Made by a program: the position numbers and the translations under genes. Below, one piece after another: positions 1 to 7,564 of a stretch of DNA of 34,126 nt; position 1 is the first letter of the stretch; each line of letters starts with the position of its first letter. The stretch spans positions 1 through 34,126 of the forward strand of contig CADCAS010000012.1 in assembly GCA_902799465.1 (NCBI GenBank). The letters are read 5' to 3'. The notes under the pieces are model-generated. The model was not told the DNA's origin and made no database searches. It saw nothing but the letters and a program-made list of their open reading frames with translations. This stretch comes from an uncultured Eubacteriales bacterium (lineage in GTDB: Bacteria > Bacillota > Clostridia > Christensenellales > Aristaeellaceae).

Positions 1-187
1 ACTTCCTGCTGGGACCCAAAGTGCTATCCTTGCCCAATAAGAAAGAGAACCGGCCTGGTTTGGTCGATCCTCTCGCTTATTACCTGGGTAATACTTGAAA
101 CCATGTTGCGATGTAGCGCCGTATACCTGACCGGTACGTACGGTGCAATGGGAGGGGCGAGGGCTATGGCCCTCCCTCTACCCTATT
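1..187 (+). mobile_element. 3' end of a group IIC-like intron (domains V and VI), left copy
   Basis: Positions 116-146 fold as a domain V hairpin: GCGCCGTAT pairs with ACGTACGGTGC around a short ACC/GGU distal stem. The triad at its base is CGC, as known for group IIC introns, rather than AGC. Domain VI follows at 150-186, with a GGGAGGG/CCTCCC stem and the 3' tail CTACCCTAT, which leaves an A seven bases from the proposed 3' end. Positions 3-98 are open in one frame (31 codons ending LAYYLGNT) and could be the tail of an intron-encoded protein, but I do not recognise it. The copy runs off the left edge. A 98-base inverted partner lies at 34029-34126. Confidence 0.72.
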
Positions 188-529
188 TCAGTCCTTTACG
201 ATGCAGGCCAGCAGCACCAGGTCGGTGTCGCCGGTGTTGGTGACGCCGTGGCCATGGCCGGAGAAGGTGGCCATGGAGTCGCCCGCGGCGATGTCGAATT
301 CTTCATCGTCGTCGCGGACCTTCCCGGCGCCCTCCAGGAAGTAGAAGAGCTCGGTCTCGTTCTCATGGACGTGGTAGCCGATGGACGCCCCGGGGATCAG
401 CGTCAGGATCGAATACACCCGAACGTTGTCCGGGACCCTGGCGGACAGGTCCGTAAACTGCACGTACTTCTCTCCGCCCCGCATGGCTTCCCGGATGCTG
501 TGCCCCTGCTGGGCCTTGCGCGTGATCAT
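188..529 (-). CDS. small single-domain cupin protein
   Basis: The product is a 113-residue single cupin. Cupin motif 1 is visible as GYHVHENETE (His53, His55, Glu60) followed by LFYFLEGAG. Motif 2 is GDSMATFSGHGHGVTNTG with His94. These residues normally hold one divalent metal in a small beta-barrel. Members of this size bind small ligands or act as isomerases or oxygenases, and the substrate cannot be read from sequence. The ATG at 529 was chosen because GAGGAGG sits about nine bases upstream; a longer frame to 592 lacks a ribosome site and would overlap the promoter. The stop codon touches the end of the left intron copy. It is transcribed alone, divergently from panT. Confidence 0.85.
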   Translation of the reverse strand: MITRKAQQGHSIREAMRGGEKYVQFTDLSARVPDNVRVYSILTLIPGASIGYHVHENETELFYFLEGAGKVRDDDEEFDIAAGDSMATFSGHGHGVTNTGDTDLVLLACIVKD

Positions 530-563
530 ATGCTCAAGCCTCCTCAACAAACATTGTGCAATC

Positions 564-592
564 ATTATAGCGCACTCCGGCAGATTGCGCAA
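564..592 (-). promoter_or_regulatory. sigma-A-type promoter of the cupin gene
   Basis: On the minus strand, TTGCGC (587-592) is followed after 17 bases by TATAAT (564-569). This lies about 35 bases ahead of the cupin start codon. Confidence 0.7.
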
Positions 593-638
593 GCCGGTTG
601 CGTCATGTAAAACTTTTTTTCATATTAACATTACCATC

Positions 639-668
639 TTTACCCCCTGTGCCGCGATATGCTATAAT
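639..668 (+). promoter_or_regulatory. promoter of panT-coaX
   Basis: TATAAT at 663-668 is preceded by TGC, making an extended -10. A TTTACC -35 lies 18 bases upstream at 639-644. The leader to panT is about 85 bases; I see no known riboswitch in it. Confidence 0.65.
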
Positions 669-758
669 AACCCCGTCGGCATCTGCGGAGCCGAACACGG
701 TGACCCGGTTCTCTTTATGCGTAGGGTATCCATAGGAACTCGAACGGAGGAATGAAAG

Positions 759-1352
759 ATGAAGAAGCTGTCTACCCGTAACTTTGTGCTGCTGGGCCTG
801 CTGGTGGCGGTGCTGATCGTGCTGGCCTATGTGAACATCCCCCAGCCCGCCGGTCTGTCCATCACCTTCAACATGATCCCCGTGGCCATCGCGGCCATCG
901 CCATCGGTCCCATGGGCGGGGCCATCATCGGCGGCGCGTTCGGCATCATCAGTTTTTTGCAGTGCTTCGGCATCTGCGGGTTTTCCGGGATGGGCGCGGC
1001 GCTGGCCGCGGTGAATCCCTTCCTGGCCTTTGTGCAGCGCTTTTTCCCGAGGCTGCTTGACGGCTTTCTGCTGGGCTATATCTACAGGCTGTCGAAGAAG
1101 CTCAACCCCTATGCGGGCTGCGCGGTGACGGGCTTCTGCGCGGCGTTTCTGAACACGCTGTTCTTCATGACCTCGCTGGTGTGGCTGTTTGGCAATACCG
1201 AATACATGCAGAACTCCATGGCCGGGCGGGGGATGCTCACCTACATCGTCGCCGCCGTGGGCGTCAACGGCCTGGTGGAGATGCTGGTCTCCACGGTGGC
1301 CACCGGCGCGGTGGGCGCGGCGCTGATTCGCGCGGGCTTCATCAAAGACTAA
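759..1352 (+). CDS. panT: ECF transporter S component, probably pantothenate (PanT)
   Basis: This 197-residue protein is very hydrophobic, with about six membrane segments, and has the size and pattern of ECF transporter substrate-binding (S) subunits. Such subunits bind a vitamin and work with the shared energy-coupling module (EcfT with EcfA1/A2), which is not in this window. Pantothenate is inferred from position: coaX, the next enzyme to use pantothenate, starts 18 bases downstream on the same strand, and panT-coaX pairs are a known Firmicutes arrangement. GGAGG eight bases before the ATG supports the start. Specificity for another vitamin cannot be excluded from sequence alone. Confidence 0.8.
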   Translation: MKKLSTRNFVLLGLLVAVLIVLAYVNIPQPAGLSITFNMIPVAIAAIAIGPMGGAIIGGAFGIISFLQCFGICGFSGMGAALAAVNPFLAFVQRFFPRLLDGFLLGYIYRLSKKLNPYAGCAVTGFCAAFLNTLFFMTSLVWLFGNTEYMQNSMAGRGMLTYIVAAVGVNGLVEMLVSTVATGAVGAALIRAGFIKD

Positions 1353-1370
1353 TAATGAGGGAGCGATCCC

Positions 1371-2144
1371 ATGATACTGACCCTTGATATCGGCAACACC
1401 AATATGAAGACCGCCCTGTTTGACGGGATGAACATGGTCCAGTATTGGCGTCTGTCCACCAACCGCAACCGCACCTCGGACGAGTACGGCATGGCGCTGA
1501 TGAACCTGCTGCACCACAACGGCGTGGCGCCGGAGCAGGTTGAGGGCATCATGATGTCCTCGGTGGTTCCGCAGATCAACTTCACCATCGAGCACATGTG
1601 CCGCAACTACTTCGGCATGGAGCCCATGAAGATCGAGCCGGGGGTCAAGACGGGCATCAACATCAAGTACGAGAACCCCCGCGAGCTGGGCAGCGACCGC
1701 ATCGCCAACGCCGTGGCGGCCTACGAGCTCTATGGCGGGCCCTGCATCACCATCGACTTCGGCACCGCCACGTCCTTCGGCGCGATCTCGGCAAGGGGCG
1801 AGTTTCTGGGCGGCGCGATCTGCCCGGGCCTCAAGCTGGCCGCCGACGCGCTGACGGAGAACACCGCCAAGCTGCCCCGGTTCGAGCTGGTGAAGCCGGA
1901 GAGTGTCATCGGGCGCAACACCGTCACAAACATGCAGGCCGGCATCGTCTACGGGTATATCGGCCAGATCAACTACCTGGTGGAGCGCATGAAGCGGGAG
2001 ATGAACGTGCCCAATATCAAGGTCATCGCCACGGGCGGCCTGGCCGTCCTGGTGGCGGGGGAGAGCCACGTCATCGACGTCATGGACGGCCTGCTGACCC
2101 TCAAGGGTCTGTGTCTGATCTACGCCAAGAACGCGGCGAAATGA
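1371..2144 (+). CDS. coaX: type III pantothenate kinase
   Basis: CoaX phosphorylates pantothenate, the first step of coenzyme A synthesis. The 257-residue length is normal for the family. The N-terminal LDIGNT phosphate-binding motif (Asp6), GSDR at 107-110 and IDFGTATSFGAI around Asp129 are the hallmark ASKHA-fold motifs of the type III enzyme. It has a GGGAG ribosome site and lies directly after panT, so uptake and phosphorylation of pantothenate appear to be co-expressed. Confidence 0.96.
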   Translation: MILTLDIGNTNMKTALFDGMNMVQYWRLSTNRNRTSDEYGMALMNLLHHNGVAPEQVEGIMMSSVVPQINFTIEHMCRNYFGMEPMKIEPGVKTGINIKYENPRELGSDRIANAVAAYELYGGPCITIDFGTATSFGAISARGEFLGGAICPGLKLAADALTENTAKLPRFELVKPESVIGRNTVTNMQAGIVYGYIGQINYLVERMKREMNVPNIKVIATGGLAVLVAGESHVIDVMDGLLTLKGLCLIYAKNAAK

Positions 2145-2150
2145 TATCAC

Positions 2151-2172
2151 GGGGCGGCGGAAACGCCGCCCC
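2151..2172. other. strong GC hairpin after coaX
   Basis: GGGGCGGCG and CGCCGCCCC form a perfect nine-base-pair stem with a four-base loop, seven bases after the coaX stop. No T-tract follows, so it may be a transcript-end stabiliser or a weak terminator rather than a classical one. Confidence 0.6.
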
Positions 2173-2233
2173 TAGGATTATAGATAAGCCCCGGAGGGGC
2201 ATGAGGAGGCCTGCAGGCCGCCCCATCTTCAAT

Positions 2234-2269
2234 CAATTCTGGCGGCATGCACGTCAGAATTGCATTTTT
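2234..2269 (+). terminator. possible intrinsic terminator between coaX and recD2
   Basis: CAATTCTG (2234-2241) pairs with CAGAATTG (2255-2262), followed by CATTTTT. The loop is long (13 bases), so this is only moderately convincing. Further small inverted repeats (GCCCC/GGGGC near 2185-2200, ACAAACGC/GCGTTTGT near 2275-2292) fill the rest of the 240-base gap. Confidence 0.45.
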
Positions 2270-2384
2270 CGGGAACAAACGCCTGCGTTTGTGGAGAAAA
2301 ATGAGTTCCTGCCCGTCAGGAAACTCGTTTCCCCGGGAACGAATTTCCGCATTGCCCCTATTGCTGTATCGAGGAAGTGAGCGC

Positions 2385-4583
2385 GTGTCAAAGTACGAGG
2401 GGACCGTGGAGAGCATCGTCTACCGCAACGATGAAAACGGCTGGACGGTGGCCTCGCTGAAGGTGGACGGCAGCCGGACGCCCATCGCGGCGGTGGGGGT
2501 CATGCCCTTCCTGGCCGAGGGCGAGCACGGGATCTTCGACGGCGAGCTGGTGGAGCACAGGACCTACGGGCGGCAGATCAGGGTCACCGGCTACGAGGCC
2601 ACTCGCCCCAAGACACTGACCGGGGTGGAGAAGTACCTGGCCTCCGGGCTGGTCAAGGGCGTGCGCGCGGCCACGGCCAAGCAGATCGTGGCCTATTTCG
2701 GCGCGCGGACGCTGGACGTGCTGGAGTCCGAGCCCGAGCGGCTGTCCGAGGTGCCGGGTATCGGCGCGAAGCGGGCCGCCATGATCGCCCAATCCTTCGC
2801 CGAGCACAACGGCATGCGGGGCACACTGATGTTTTTGCAGGAATACGGCCTGTCTGCGGCGCTGTCCATGAAGGTGTACCGGGCCTACGGCGACACCACC
2901 GAGACGGTCCTGCGCGGCAATCCCTACCGGCTGGTGGACGAGATCGAGGGCGTGGGCTTTCGCACCGCCGACGACATCGCCATGCGCATGGGCTTCGGGC
3001 GGGAGTCGGAGTTCCGGGTGGGCTCGGGCATACGCTATGTGCTCAGCGAGGCCGCGGCCAACGGGGGCCACATGTACCTGCCGATGAAGACGCTGATCCA
3101 GGAGGCGTGTCGGGTGCTGAACGCGGACCGGGGCCTGGTGGAAAACCAGCTTCGCGCACAGCTTTTAGAGGAGAAGCTGGTCCTGGAGCGCGTGGGCGAG
3201 GACGACGCCGTATACCTGCCCCGCTTCCACCGCGCCGAGTGCGAGACGGCACAGCTGTTGATGAAGCAGCTCAAGAGCATCCGCGCGCGGTCCATCGACG
3301 GCGAAGCGCTGGATCGGGAGATCGCCGAATACGAGGCGGAGACGGGGGTGGAGCTCTGCCCCCAGCAGCGGGAGGCAGTGGAGGCCGCGGCCCGGGAGGG
3401 CATATGCATCGTCACCGGCGGCCCCGGCACCGGCAAGACCACCACCATCAACCTGATCATCCGGGTGACCCAGCGGCTGGGCATGGTGGAGCTGTGCGCG
3501 CCCACGGGACGCGCCGCGCGGCGCATGAGCGACGCCACGGGCCGACCCGCCCAGACCGTCCACCGGCTGCTGGAGTATTCCGGGGAGGGCCACGGCTTCA
3601 TACGGGACGATGACAACCCGCTGGACGCCGACGTGGTGATCGTGGACGAGATGTCCATGGTGGACATCTTCCTGATGCGCTCGCTTCTGAAGGCCCTGCG
3701 TCCGGGCACCCGCCTGATCCTGGTGGGCGACGCGGACCAGCTGCCCAGCGTGGGCGCGGGCAACGTGCTGCGGGACCTGATCGCCGCCGACGCGCTGCGG
3801 GTGGTGCGGCTGACGCAGATCTTCAGGCAGGCAGGCCGAAGCCAGATCGTCTTGAACGCTCACCGCATCAACGCGGGGGAGTATCCCGTCATCCGCGCCA
3901 GGGACACCGACTTCTTCCTGGAGCGCAAGGACTCCGCCGCCCAGGCCGCCGCGTCGGTGGTGGCGCTGGTGCAGACCCGGCTGCCCCGCTACATGGGGTG
4001 CGACGTGCTGCGGGACATCCAGGTCATGGCCCCGATGAAGCGGGGCGACGTGGGCGTCTACGCGCTGAACGCGCTTTTGCAGGGGGCGCTGAACCCGCCG
4101 GGACAGGGCAATCCCGAGCTGGTCCACGGGCAGACGGTGTTCCGCCGGGGCGACAAGGTGATGCAGGTGCGCAACAACTACGACCTGGCCTGGGAGAAGG
4201 ACGGCGAGGAGGGCGACGGCGTGTTCAACGGCGACATCGGCTACATCGTCGCCGTGGACCGCAAGGAGAAGGGGCTGACCGTGGAGTTCGACGACGGGCG
4301 GGTGGCCGACTACGACGAGTCCGCGCTGGACGAGCTGGAGCTGGCCTACTGCATGTCCGTCCACAAGAGCCAGGGCAGCGAGTTCGACGCCGTGGTGCTG
4401 CCGCTGGTGTCCGGGCCGCCCATGCTCATGACCCGAAATCTGCTCTACACCGCCGTCACCCGCGCCAAGCGGCTGGTGGTCATCGTGGGGCGCGAGGGCT
4501 GCGTGCGGCAGATGGTGGACAACAACCACATCCTCAGGCGCTACTCCGCGCTGGACGTGCGCCTTAAGAAGAAGCAGGGCTGA
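2385..4583 (+). CDS. recD2: RecD2-like 5'-3' DNA helicase (SF1B)
   Basis: RecD2 is a DNA helicase of bacteria that lack RecBC and acts in replication-fork and repair processes. The protein is 732 residues from a GTG start at 2385, which fits the family. An OB-like N-terminus (VYRNDENGWTVASLKV) leads to helix-hairpin-helix repeats (VPGIGAKRA). Walker A GGPGTGKTT is at about 345-353. Helicase motif II is VIVDEMSMVD, motif III is VGDADQLPSVGAG, and motif VI is VHKSQGSEFD near the C-terminus. A longer open frame begins at 2247, but the extra 46 residues are unlike RecD2 and cross the repeat-rich gap. GAGG about ten bases before the GTG is a modest ribosome site. The next gene begins two bases after the stop. 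Confidence 0.95.
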   Translation: MSKYEGTVESIVYRNDENGWTVASLKVDGSRTPIAAVGVMPFLAEGEHGIFDGELVEHRTYGRQIRVTGYEATRPKTLTGVEKYLASGLVKGVRAATAKQIVAYFGARTLDVLESEPERLSEVPGIGAKRAAMIAQSFAEHNGMRGTLMFLQEYGLSAALSMKVYRAYGDTTETVLRGNPYRLVDEIEGVGFRTADDIAMRMGFGRESEFRVGSGIRYVLSEAAANGGHMYLPMKTLIQEACRVLNADRGLVENQLRAQLLEEKLVLERVGEDDAVYLPRFHRAECETAQLLMKQLKSIRARSIDGEALDREIAEYEAETGVELCPQQREAVEAAAREGICIVTGGPGTGKTTTINLIIRVTQRLGMVELCAPTGRAARRMSDATGRPAQTVHRLLEYSGEGHGFIRDDDNPLDADVVIVDEMSMVDIFLMRSLLKALRPGTRLILVGDADQLPSVGAGNVLRDLIAADALRVVRLTQIFRQAGRSQIVLNAHRINAGEYPVIRARDTDFFLERKDSAAQAAASVVALVQTRLPRYMGCDVLRDIQVMAPMKRGDVGVYALNALLQGALNPPGQGNPELVHGQTVFRRGDKVMQVRNNYDLAWEKDGEEGDGVFNGDIGYIVAVDRKEKGLTVEFDDGRVADYDESALDELELAYCMSVHKSQGSEFDAVVLPLVSGPPMLMTRNLLYTAVTRAKRLVVIVGREGCVRQMVDNNHILRRYSALDVRLKKKQG

Positions 4584-4585
4584 CG

Positions 4586-5260
4586 ATGTCTGATCACAAT
4601 ATGAAATCCCTCCTCGAGGCCGTCCTGGGCTTTCTGTTTCCGAAGCGCGCGGTGTGCCTGGGCTGCGGCACAATGGCGGGCTTTCCCCAGGACTGGCTGT
4701 GCCAGGATTGCCGGCAGGCGCTGGCGATGAGTTGGGTGGGCGCGGATCTGCCGCCCCGAGGCCTGGACGGCGCGGCCTGCGCCTACGTCTATCGGGGCCC
4801 CGCGGCGAAGCTGGTGCAGGCGCTGAAGTACGGCGGCATCTCCCGGCTTGCGCCCTTCATGGCCGGGGACATGGCGAAGGCCTATCATGCCATCGAGCCC
4901 ACCGGCGCGGACTGTGTGGCCTGGGTGCCCATGCACCCCAAGAGACGGCGGAAGCGCGGCTACAACCACGCCGAGCTGCTGGCCCGGGATGTGGCGGCGC
5001 GGCTCGAGCTGGAGCCCGTGGACGCCCTGCGGGCCGTCCGCGCCGTGCGGCAGCAGGCACGCCTGGATTCCGCCCAGCGCATGGAAAATCTGCGGGGCGT
5101 GATCGAGGCCCATGCCGACCTGACAGGCCGCCGCGTGCTGCTCATCGACGACGTCCGCACCACCGGCGCCACCGCTCATACCTGTGCTGACGCCCTGCGA
5201 AAGGCCGGGGCGGAGCGGGTGTATCTCCTCTGCTACTGCGTCGCAAGGGGAGAAAAGTAG
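4586..5260 (+). CDS. ComFC/GntX-type phosphoribosyltransferase-like protein
   Basis: The 224-residue protein has a four-cysteine zinc-finger N-terminus (Cys24, Cys27, Cys39, Cys42) followed by a type I phosphoribosyltransferase domain with the PRPP-binding motif VLLIDDVRTTGAT at 184-196. This is the layout of ComFC in Gram-positive competence loci and GntX/YhgH elsewhere. It is thought to act in DNA uptake or DNA processing; no phosphoribosyl transfer is proven for the family. No comFA lies beside it; instead it follows recD2 with a two-base gap and no clear ribosome site, suggesting translational coupling. Confidence 0.9.
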   Translation: MSDHNMKSLLEAVLGFLFPKRAVCLGCGTMAGFPQDWLCQDCRQALAMSWVGADLPPRGLDGAACAYVYRGPAAKLVQALKYGGISRLAPFMAGDMAKAYHAIEPTGADCVAWVPMHPKRRRKRGYNHAELLARDVAARLELEPVDALRAVRAVRQQARLDSAQRMENLRGVIEAHADLTGRRVLLIDDVRTTGATAHTCADALRKAGAERVYLLCYCVARGEK

Positions 5261-5298
5261 ATCATAACCATCTGTATCCCGTCAGGAGGTCGTTTCCC

Positions 5299-6069
5299 AT
5301 GCTCGAGAGGATCACCAGCGCCAAGAATCCCACCGTCAAGGGCCTCCGCGCCCTGAACCAGCGCAAGGGCCGCGTCAGCCAGGGGCGGTTCCTGGTGGAG
5401 GGAGAGGTGCTGATCCGGGAGGCGCTGGGCTGCGGGCTGACGATCCGCGAGGCGCTGGCCGGAGACGCTCACGCGGCGTTCGCGGAGGAGTTGGCCGCAA
5501 GGGGCGCGCGTGCCTTCACGGTTCCCGGGGAGCTGCTCGCCACGGTGTGCGACACGGTGACGCCCCAGGGGGTATGCGCCTCCTTCGACCTGCCCGCGCC
5601 GCTGCCGCTCAACGACACCCCGGCGCTCATCGTGGCGCTGGACGGCGTGCAGGACCCCGGCAACCTGGGCACCATCTGGCGCACCGCAGACGCCGCGGGC
5701 TTCGGGGCGCTGCTGCTGGGCGCAGGCTGCGCCGATCCGCTGTCACCCAAGGTCCAGCGCGCCGCCATGGGCTCCGGCTTCCGGGTGCCCTTCATGCTGG
5801 CCGACGATCTGCCGCAGGCATTATCTGCGCTGCGGGCGAGGGGGTATCGCGTGGTGGTCTCCGACCTGCGCGGCGAGGACTTCTACCGCCGCCCCGACCC
5901 GGGCGAACGCTTCATATTGGTCATCGGCAACGAGGCCCGGGGCATCTCCGAAGCCACCCGCGCCCAGGCCGACATGCGCCTCAAGCTGCCGATGCGCGGC
6001 GGGGCGGAATCCCTCAACGCCGCCGTGGCCGCGGGGATACTGATGTACGGACTGACAGAGCATTTGTAA
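5299..6069 (+). CDS. TrmH/SpoU-family RNA 2'-O-methyltransferase
   Basis: This 256-residue protein has an N-terminal substrate-binding domain typical of RlmB/TsnR-like enzymes (KGRVSQGRFLVEGEVLI). All three SPOUT motifs are present: DPGNLGTIWRTADA at 119-132, LVIGNEARGI at 207-216 and LPMRGGAESLNAAVAA at 230-245. The C-terminal trefoil knot binds S-adenosylmethionine. It should methylate a ribose 2'-OH in rRNA or tRNA; the exact target cannot be assigned. GGAGG lies about ten bases before the ATG. It is probably the last gene of the recD2 transcript, since a terminator follows. Confidence 0.93.
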   Translation: MLERITSAKNPTVKGLRALNQRKGRVSQGRFLVEGEVLIREALGCGLTIREALAGDAHAAFAEELAARGARAFTVPGELLATVCDTVTPQGVCASFDLPAPLPLNDTPALIVALDGVQDPGNLGTIWRTADAAGFGALLLGAGCADPLSPKVQRAAMGSGFRVPFMLADDLPQALSALRARGYRVVVSDLRGEDFYRRPDPGERFILVIGNEARGISEATRAQADMRLKLPMRGGAESLNAAVAAGILMYGLTEHL

Positions 6070-6072
6070 TCA

Positions 6073-6105
6073 AAGGGAACGGACATCGCGCCGTTCTCTT
6101 TTTTT
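6073..6105 (+). terminator. intrinsic terminator of the recD2-trmH transcript
   Basis: GGGAACGG (6075-6082) pairs with CCGTTCTC (6091-6098, one mismatch-tolerant outer pair), followed by seven or more T residues up to 6105. Confidence 0.85.
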
Positions 6106-6149
6106 ATCAAAGTTCACAGATTATTCCCAAACTCCGACCACAATCTGTA

Positions 6150-6177
6150 TTGACAAAACGGGATTCCATGCTAAAAT
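6150..6177 (+). promoter_or_regulatory. promoter of the zinc-uptake operon
   Basis: A consensus TTGACA -35 (6150-6155) is followed after 16 bases by TAAAAT (6172-6177). The last base of the -10 is the first base of the Zur/Fur-type operator, so a bound repressor would block polymerase. Confidence 0.8.
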
Positions 6178-6191
6178 GAGAATGATTTTCA
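6177..6191. promoter_or_regulatory. Zur/Fur-type 7-1-7 operator
   Basis: TGAGAATGATTTTCA fits the 7-1-7 Fur-superfamily box TGATAATnATTATCA at all but two symmetric positions. It overlaps the -10 element and precedes zinc ABC transporter genes, which makes Zur the likeliest regulator. No zur gene is in the window. Confidence 0.78.
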
Positions 6192-6211
6192 GATTGAAGG
6201 GAGGGACCCGC

Positions 6212-6514
6212 ATGGCGCGGCTTTGCCGGGCGTTGAAGGGCGTCGTCTGTTTGCTGCTGGCACTGTGCCTGCTGGTCTCCTCGGCCTATCTGATGCGCGA
6301 GGCCTTCCATCCCCACGACTGCGACGGAGAGGCGTGCCCCATATGCGCCCTTATCCTCCGCGTGGAGCAGATCGGGCGCGGGCTGGGGCTGTTGCTCGCG
6401 CTGTCCGCGGCGGGACTCGCGGTTTATGAAGCGAGCCGGTTCTGCGTCCATACGTGGAAGAACGACTTTTCCCCCTTCACGCCTGTTCGTCTGATGGTTC
6501 GGATGAACGATTGA
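6212..6514 (+). CDS. small two-TM protein with a His/Cys metal-binding loop, first gene of the zinc operon
   Basis: I do not recognise a named family. The 100-residue protein has hydrophobic segments at about 11-28 and 57-72, joined by the loop HPHDCDGEACPIC (His33, His35, Cys37, Cys42, Cys45). That is a plausible soft-metal site with five possible ligands on one face of the membrane. The start at 6212 has AGGGAGGG just upstream; an alternative ATG at 6176 would lie inside the operator. Being first behind the Zur-type box and 52 bases before znuA, it is probably made only under zinc limitation, perhaps as a sensor, a metal relay or a cofactor of the ZnuACB transporter. The role is inference. 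Confidence 0.8.
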   Translation: MARLCRALKGVVCLLLALCLLVSSAYLMREAFHPHDCDGEACPICALILRVEQIGRGLGLLLALSAAGLAVYEASRFCVHTWKNDFSPFTPVRLMVRMND

Positions 6515-6566
6515 AAGACCTGTATTCGTTGAACCGCAGACTGTCGAACGAGGAGGAATTCATATC

Positions 6567-7523
6567 ATGAAAAAGCTCATTCCGGGCGTCATCGCCCTTG
6601 TCATGCTGTTTGCGATGAACAGCATTGCCGTTGCGGAGACCAGCGTGGTCGCCACCATCTTCCCGGTGTATGACTGGGTGCGCGAGGTGGCGGGGGATGA
6701 CGTGGACCTGACCCTGCTGCTGGACAACGGCGTGGACCTGCACAGCTACCAGCCCACGGCCCAGGACATCATGAAGGTGGCGACCTGCGACATGTTCGTG
6801 TACGTGGGCGGCGAGAGCGACGACTGGGTGGAGGACGCGCTGTCCGAAGCCGTGAACCCCGACATGGTGGTCGTCAACCTGGTGGAGGCCATGGGCGAGG
6901 ACATCAAGATGGAGGAGATCGTCGAGGGCATGGAGCATGAAGAAGACGAGCACGAAGCGGATGCGCATGAAGATCATGAGGATGAGGCGGACGAGCACGT
7001 CTGGCTCAGCCTGCGCAACGCCCAGAAGCTGGTGAAGGTCCTGGCCTCCGCCCTGGGCGAGGCCGACCCTGCCAACGCCGGGCGCTACGCCGCGAATGCC
7101 GACGCCTACGCGGAAAAGCTGGCTGCGCTGGACGCGGAGTACACCGCCGTGTGCGAGGGCGCGGACTATGACACCCTGCTCTTCGGCGACCGCTTCCCCT
7201 TCCGCTATCTTACGGACGATTACGGGCTGAAATACTACGCCGCCTTCTCAGGCTGCTCCGCCGAGAGTGAGGCCAGCTTCGAGACGGTGGTTTTCCTGGC
7301 CGGCAAGCTGGAAGAGCTTCAGTTGCCCGCCGTCATGACCATCGAGGGCAGCGACGGACGTCTGGCCGAGACTGTGGTCCAGGCGACAGGCTCCCGCGAC
7401 GCGAAGATCCTCACCCTGGATTCCATGCAGTCCACCACGGGCGAGGACCTGAAAAACGGCGCGACCTACCTGAGCATCATGGAGGAAAACCTCGAAGTGC
7501 TCAGGCAGGCGCTGGCGAAGTGA
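6567..7523 (+). CDS. znuA: zinc ABC transporter substrate-binding protein
   Basis: The 318-residue protein begins with a signal peptide (cleavage likely after AVA, residue 23) and no clear lipobox. It belongs to the cluster A-I metal-binding family (ZnuA/AdcA). Expected zinc ligands His59 (DLHSYQP) and His144 (DEHVWLS) are present, preceded by an acidic His-rich loop at 122-143 typical of zinc rather than manganese binders. The position that usually carries the third His reads FGDRFPFRYL, so that ligand seems to be missing or replaced by Asp208. AGGAGG precedes the ATG. It captures extracellular zinc for ZnuBC, encoded next. Confidence 0.93.
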   Translation: MKKLIPGVIALVMLFAMNSIAVAETSVVATIFPVYDWVREVAGDDVDLTLLLDNGVDLHSYQPTAQDIMKVATCDMFVYVGGESDDWVEDALSEAVNPDMVVVNLVEAMGEDIKMEEIVEGMEHEEDEHEADAHEDHEDEADEHVWLSLRNAQKLVKVLASALGEADPANAGRYAANADAYAEKLAALDAEYTAVCEGADYDTLLFGDRFPFRYLTDDYGLKYYAAFSGCSAESEASFETVVFLAGKLEELQLPAVMTIEGSDGRLAETVVQATGSRDAKILTLDSMQSTTGEDLKNGATYLSIMEENLEVLRQALAK

Positions 7524-7564
7524 TTGTTTCTGCATTGACGAACTGAAAGGAACGTATCTGATCT

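Noticed and set aside
143..610. A 155-codon plus-strand frame opposite the cupin gene
   Set aside because: It starts inside intron domain VI and runs antisense to a well-supported cupin gene.
669..758. Riboswitch in the panT leader
   Set aside because: I see only weak pairing and no known conserved riboswitch core in about 90 bases.
603..2150. A 515-codon minus-strand frame opposite panT-coaX
   Set aside because: It has a low-complexity His/Gln/Arg composition and lies antisense to two clear genes.
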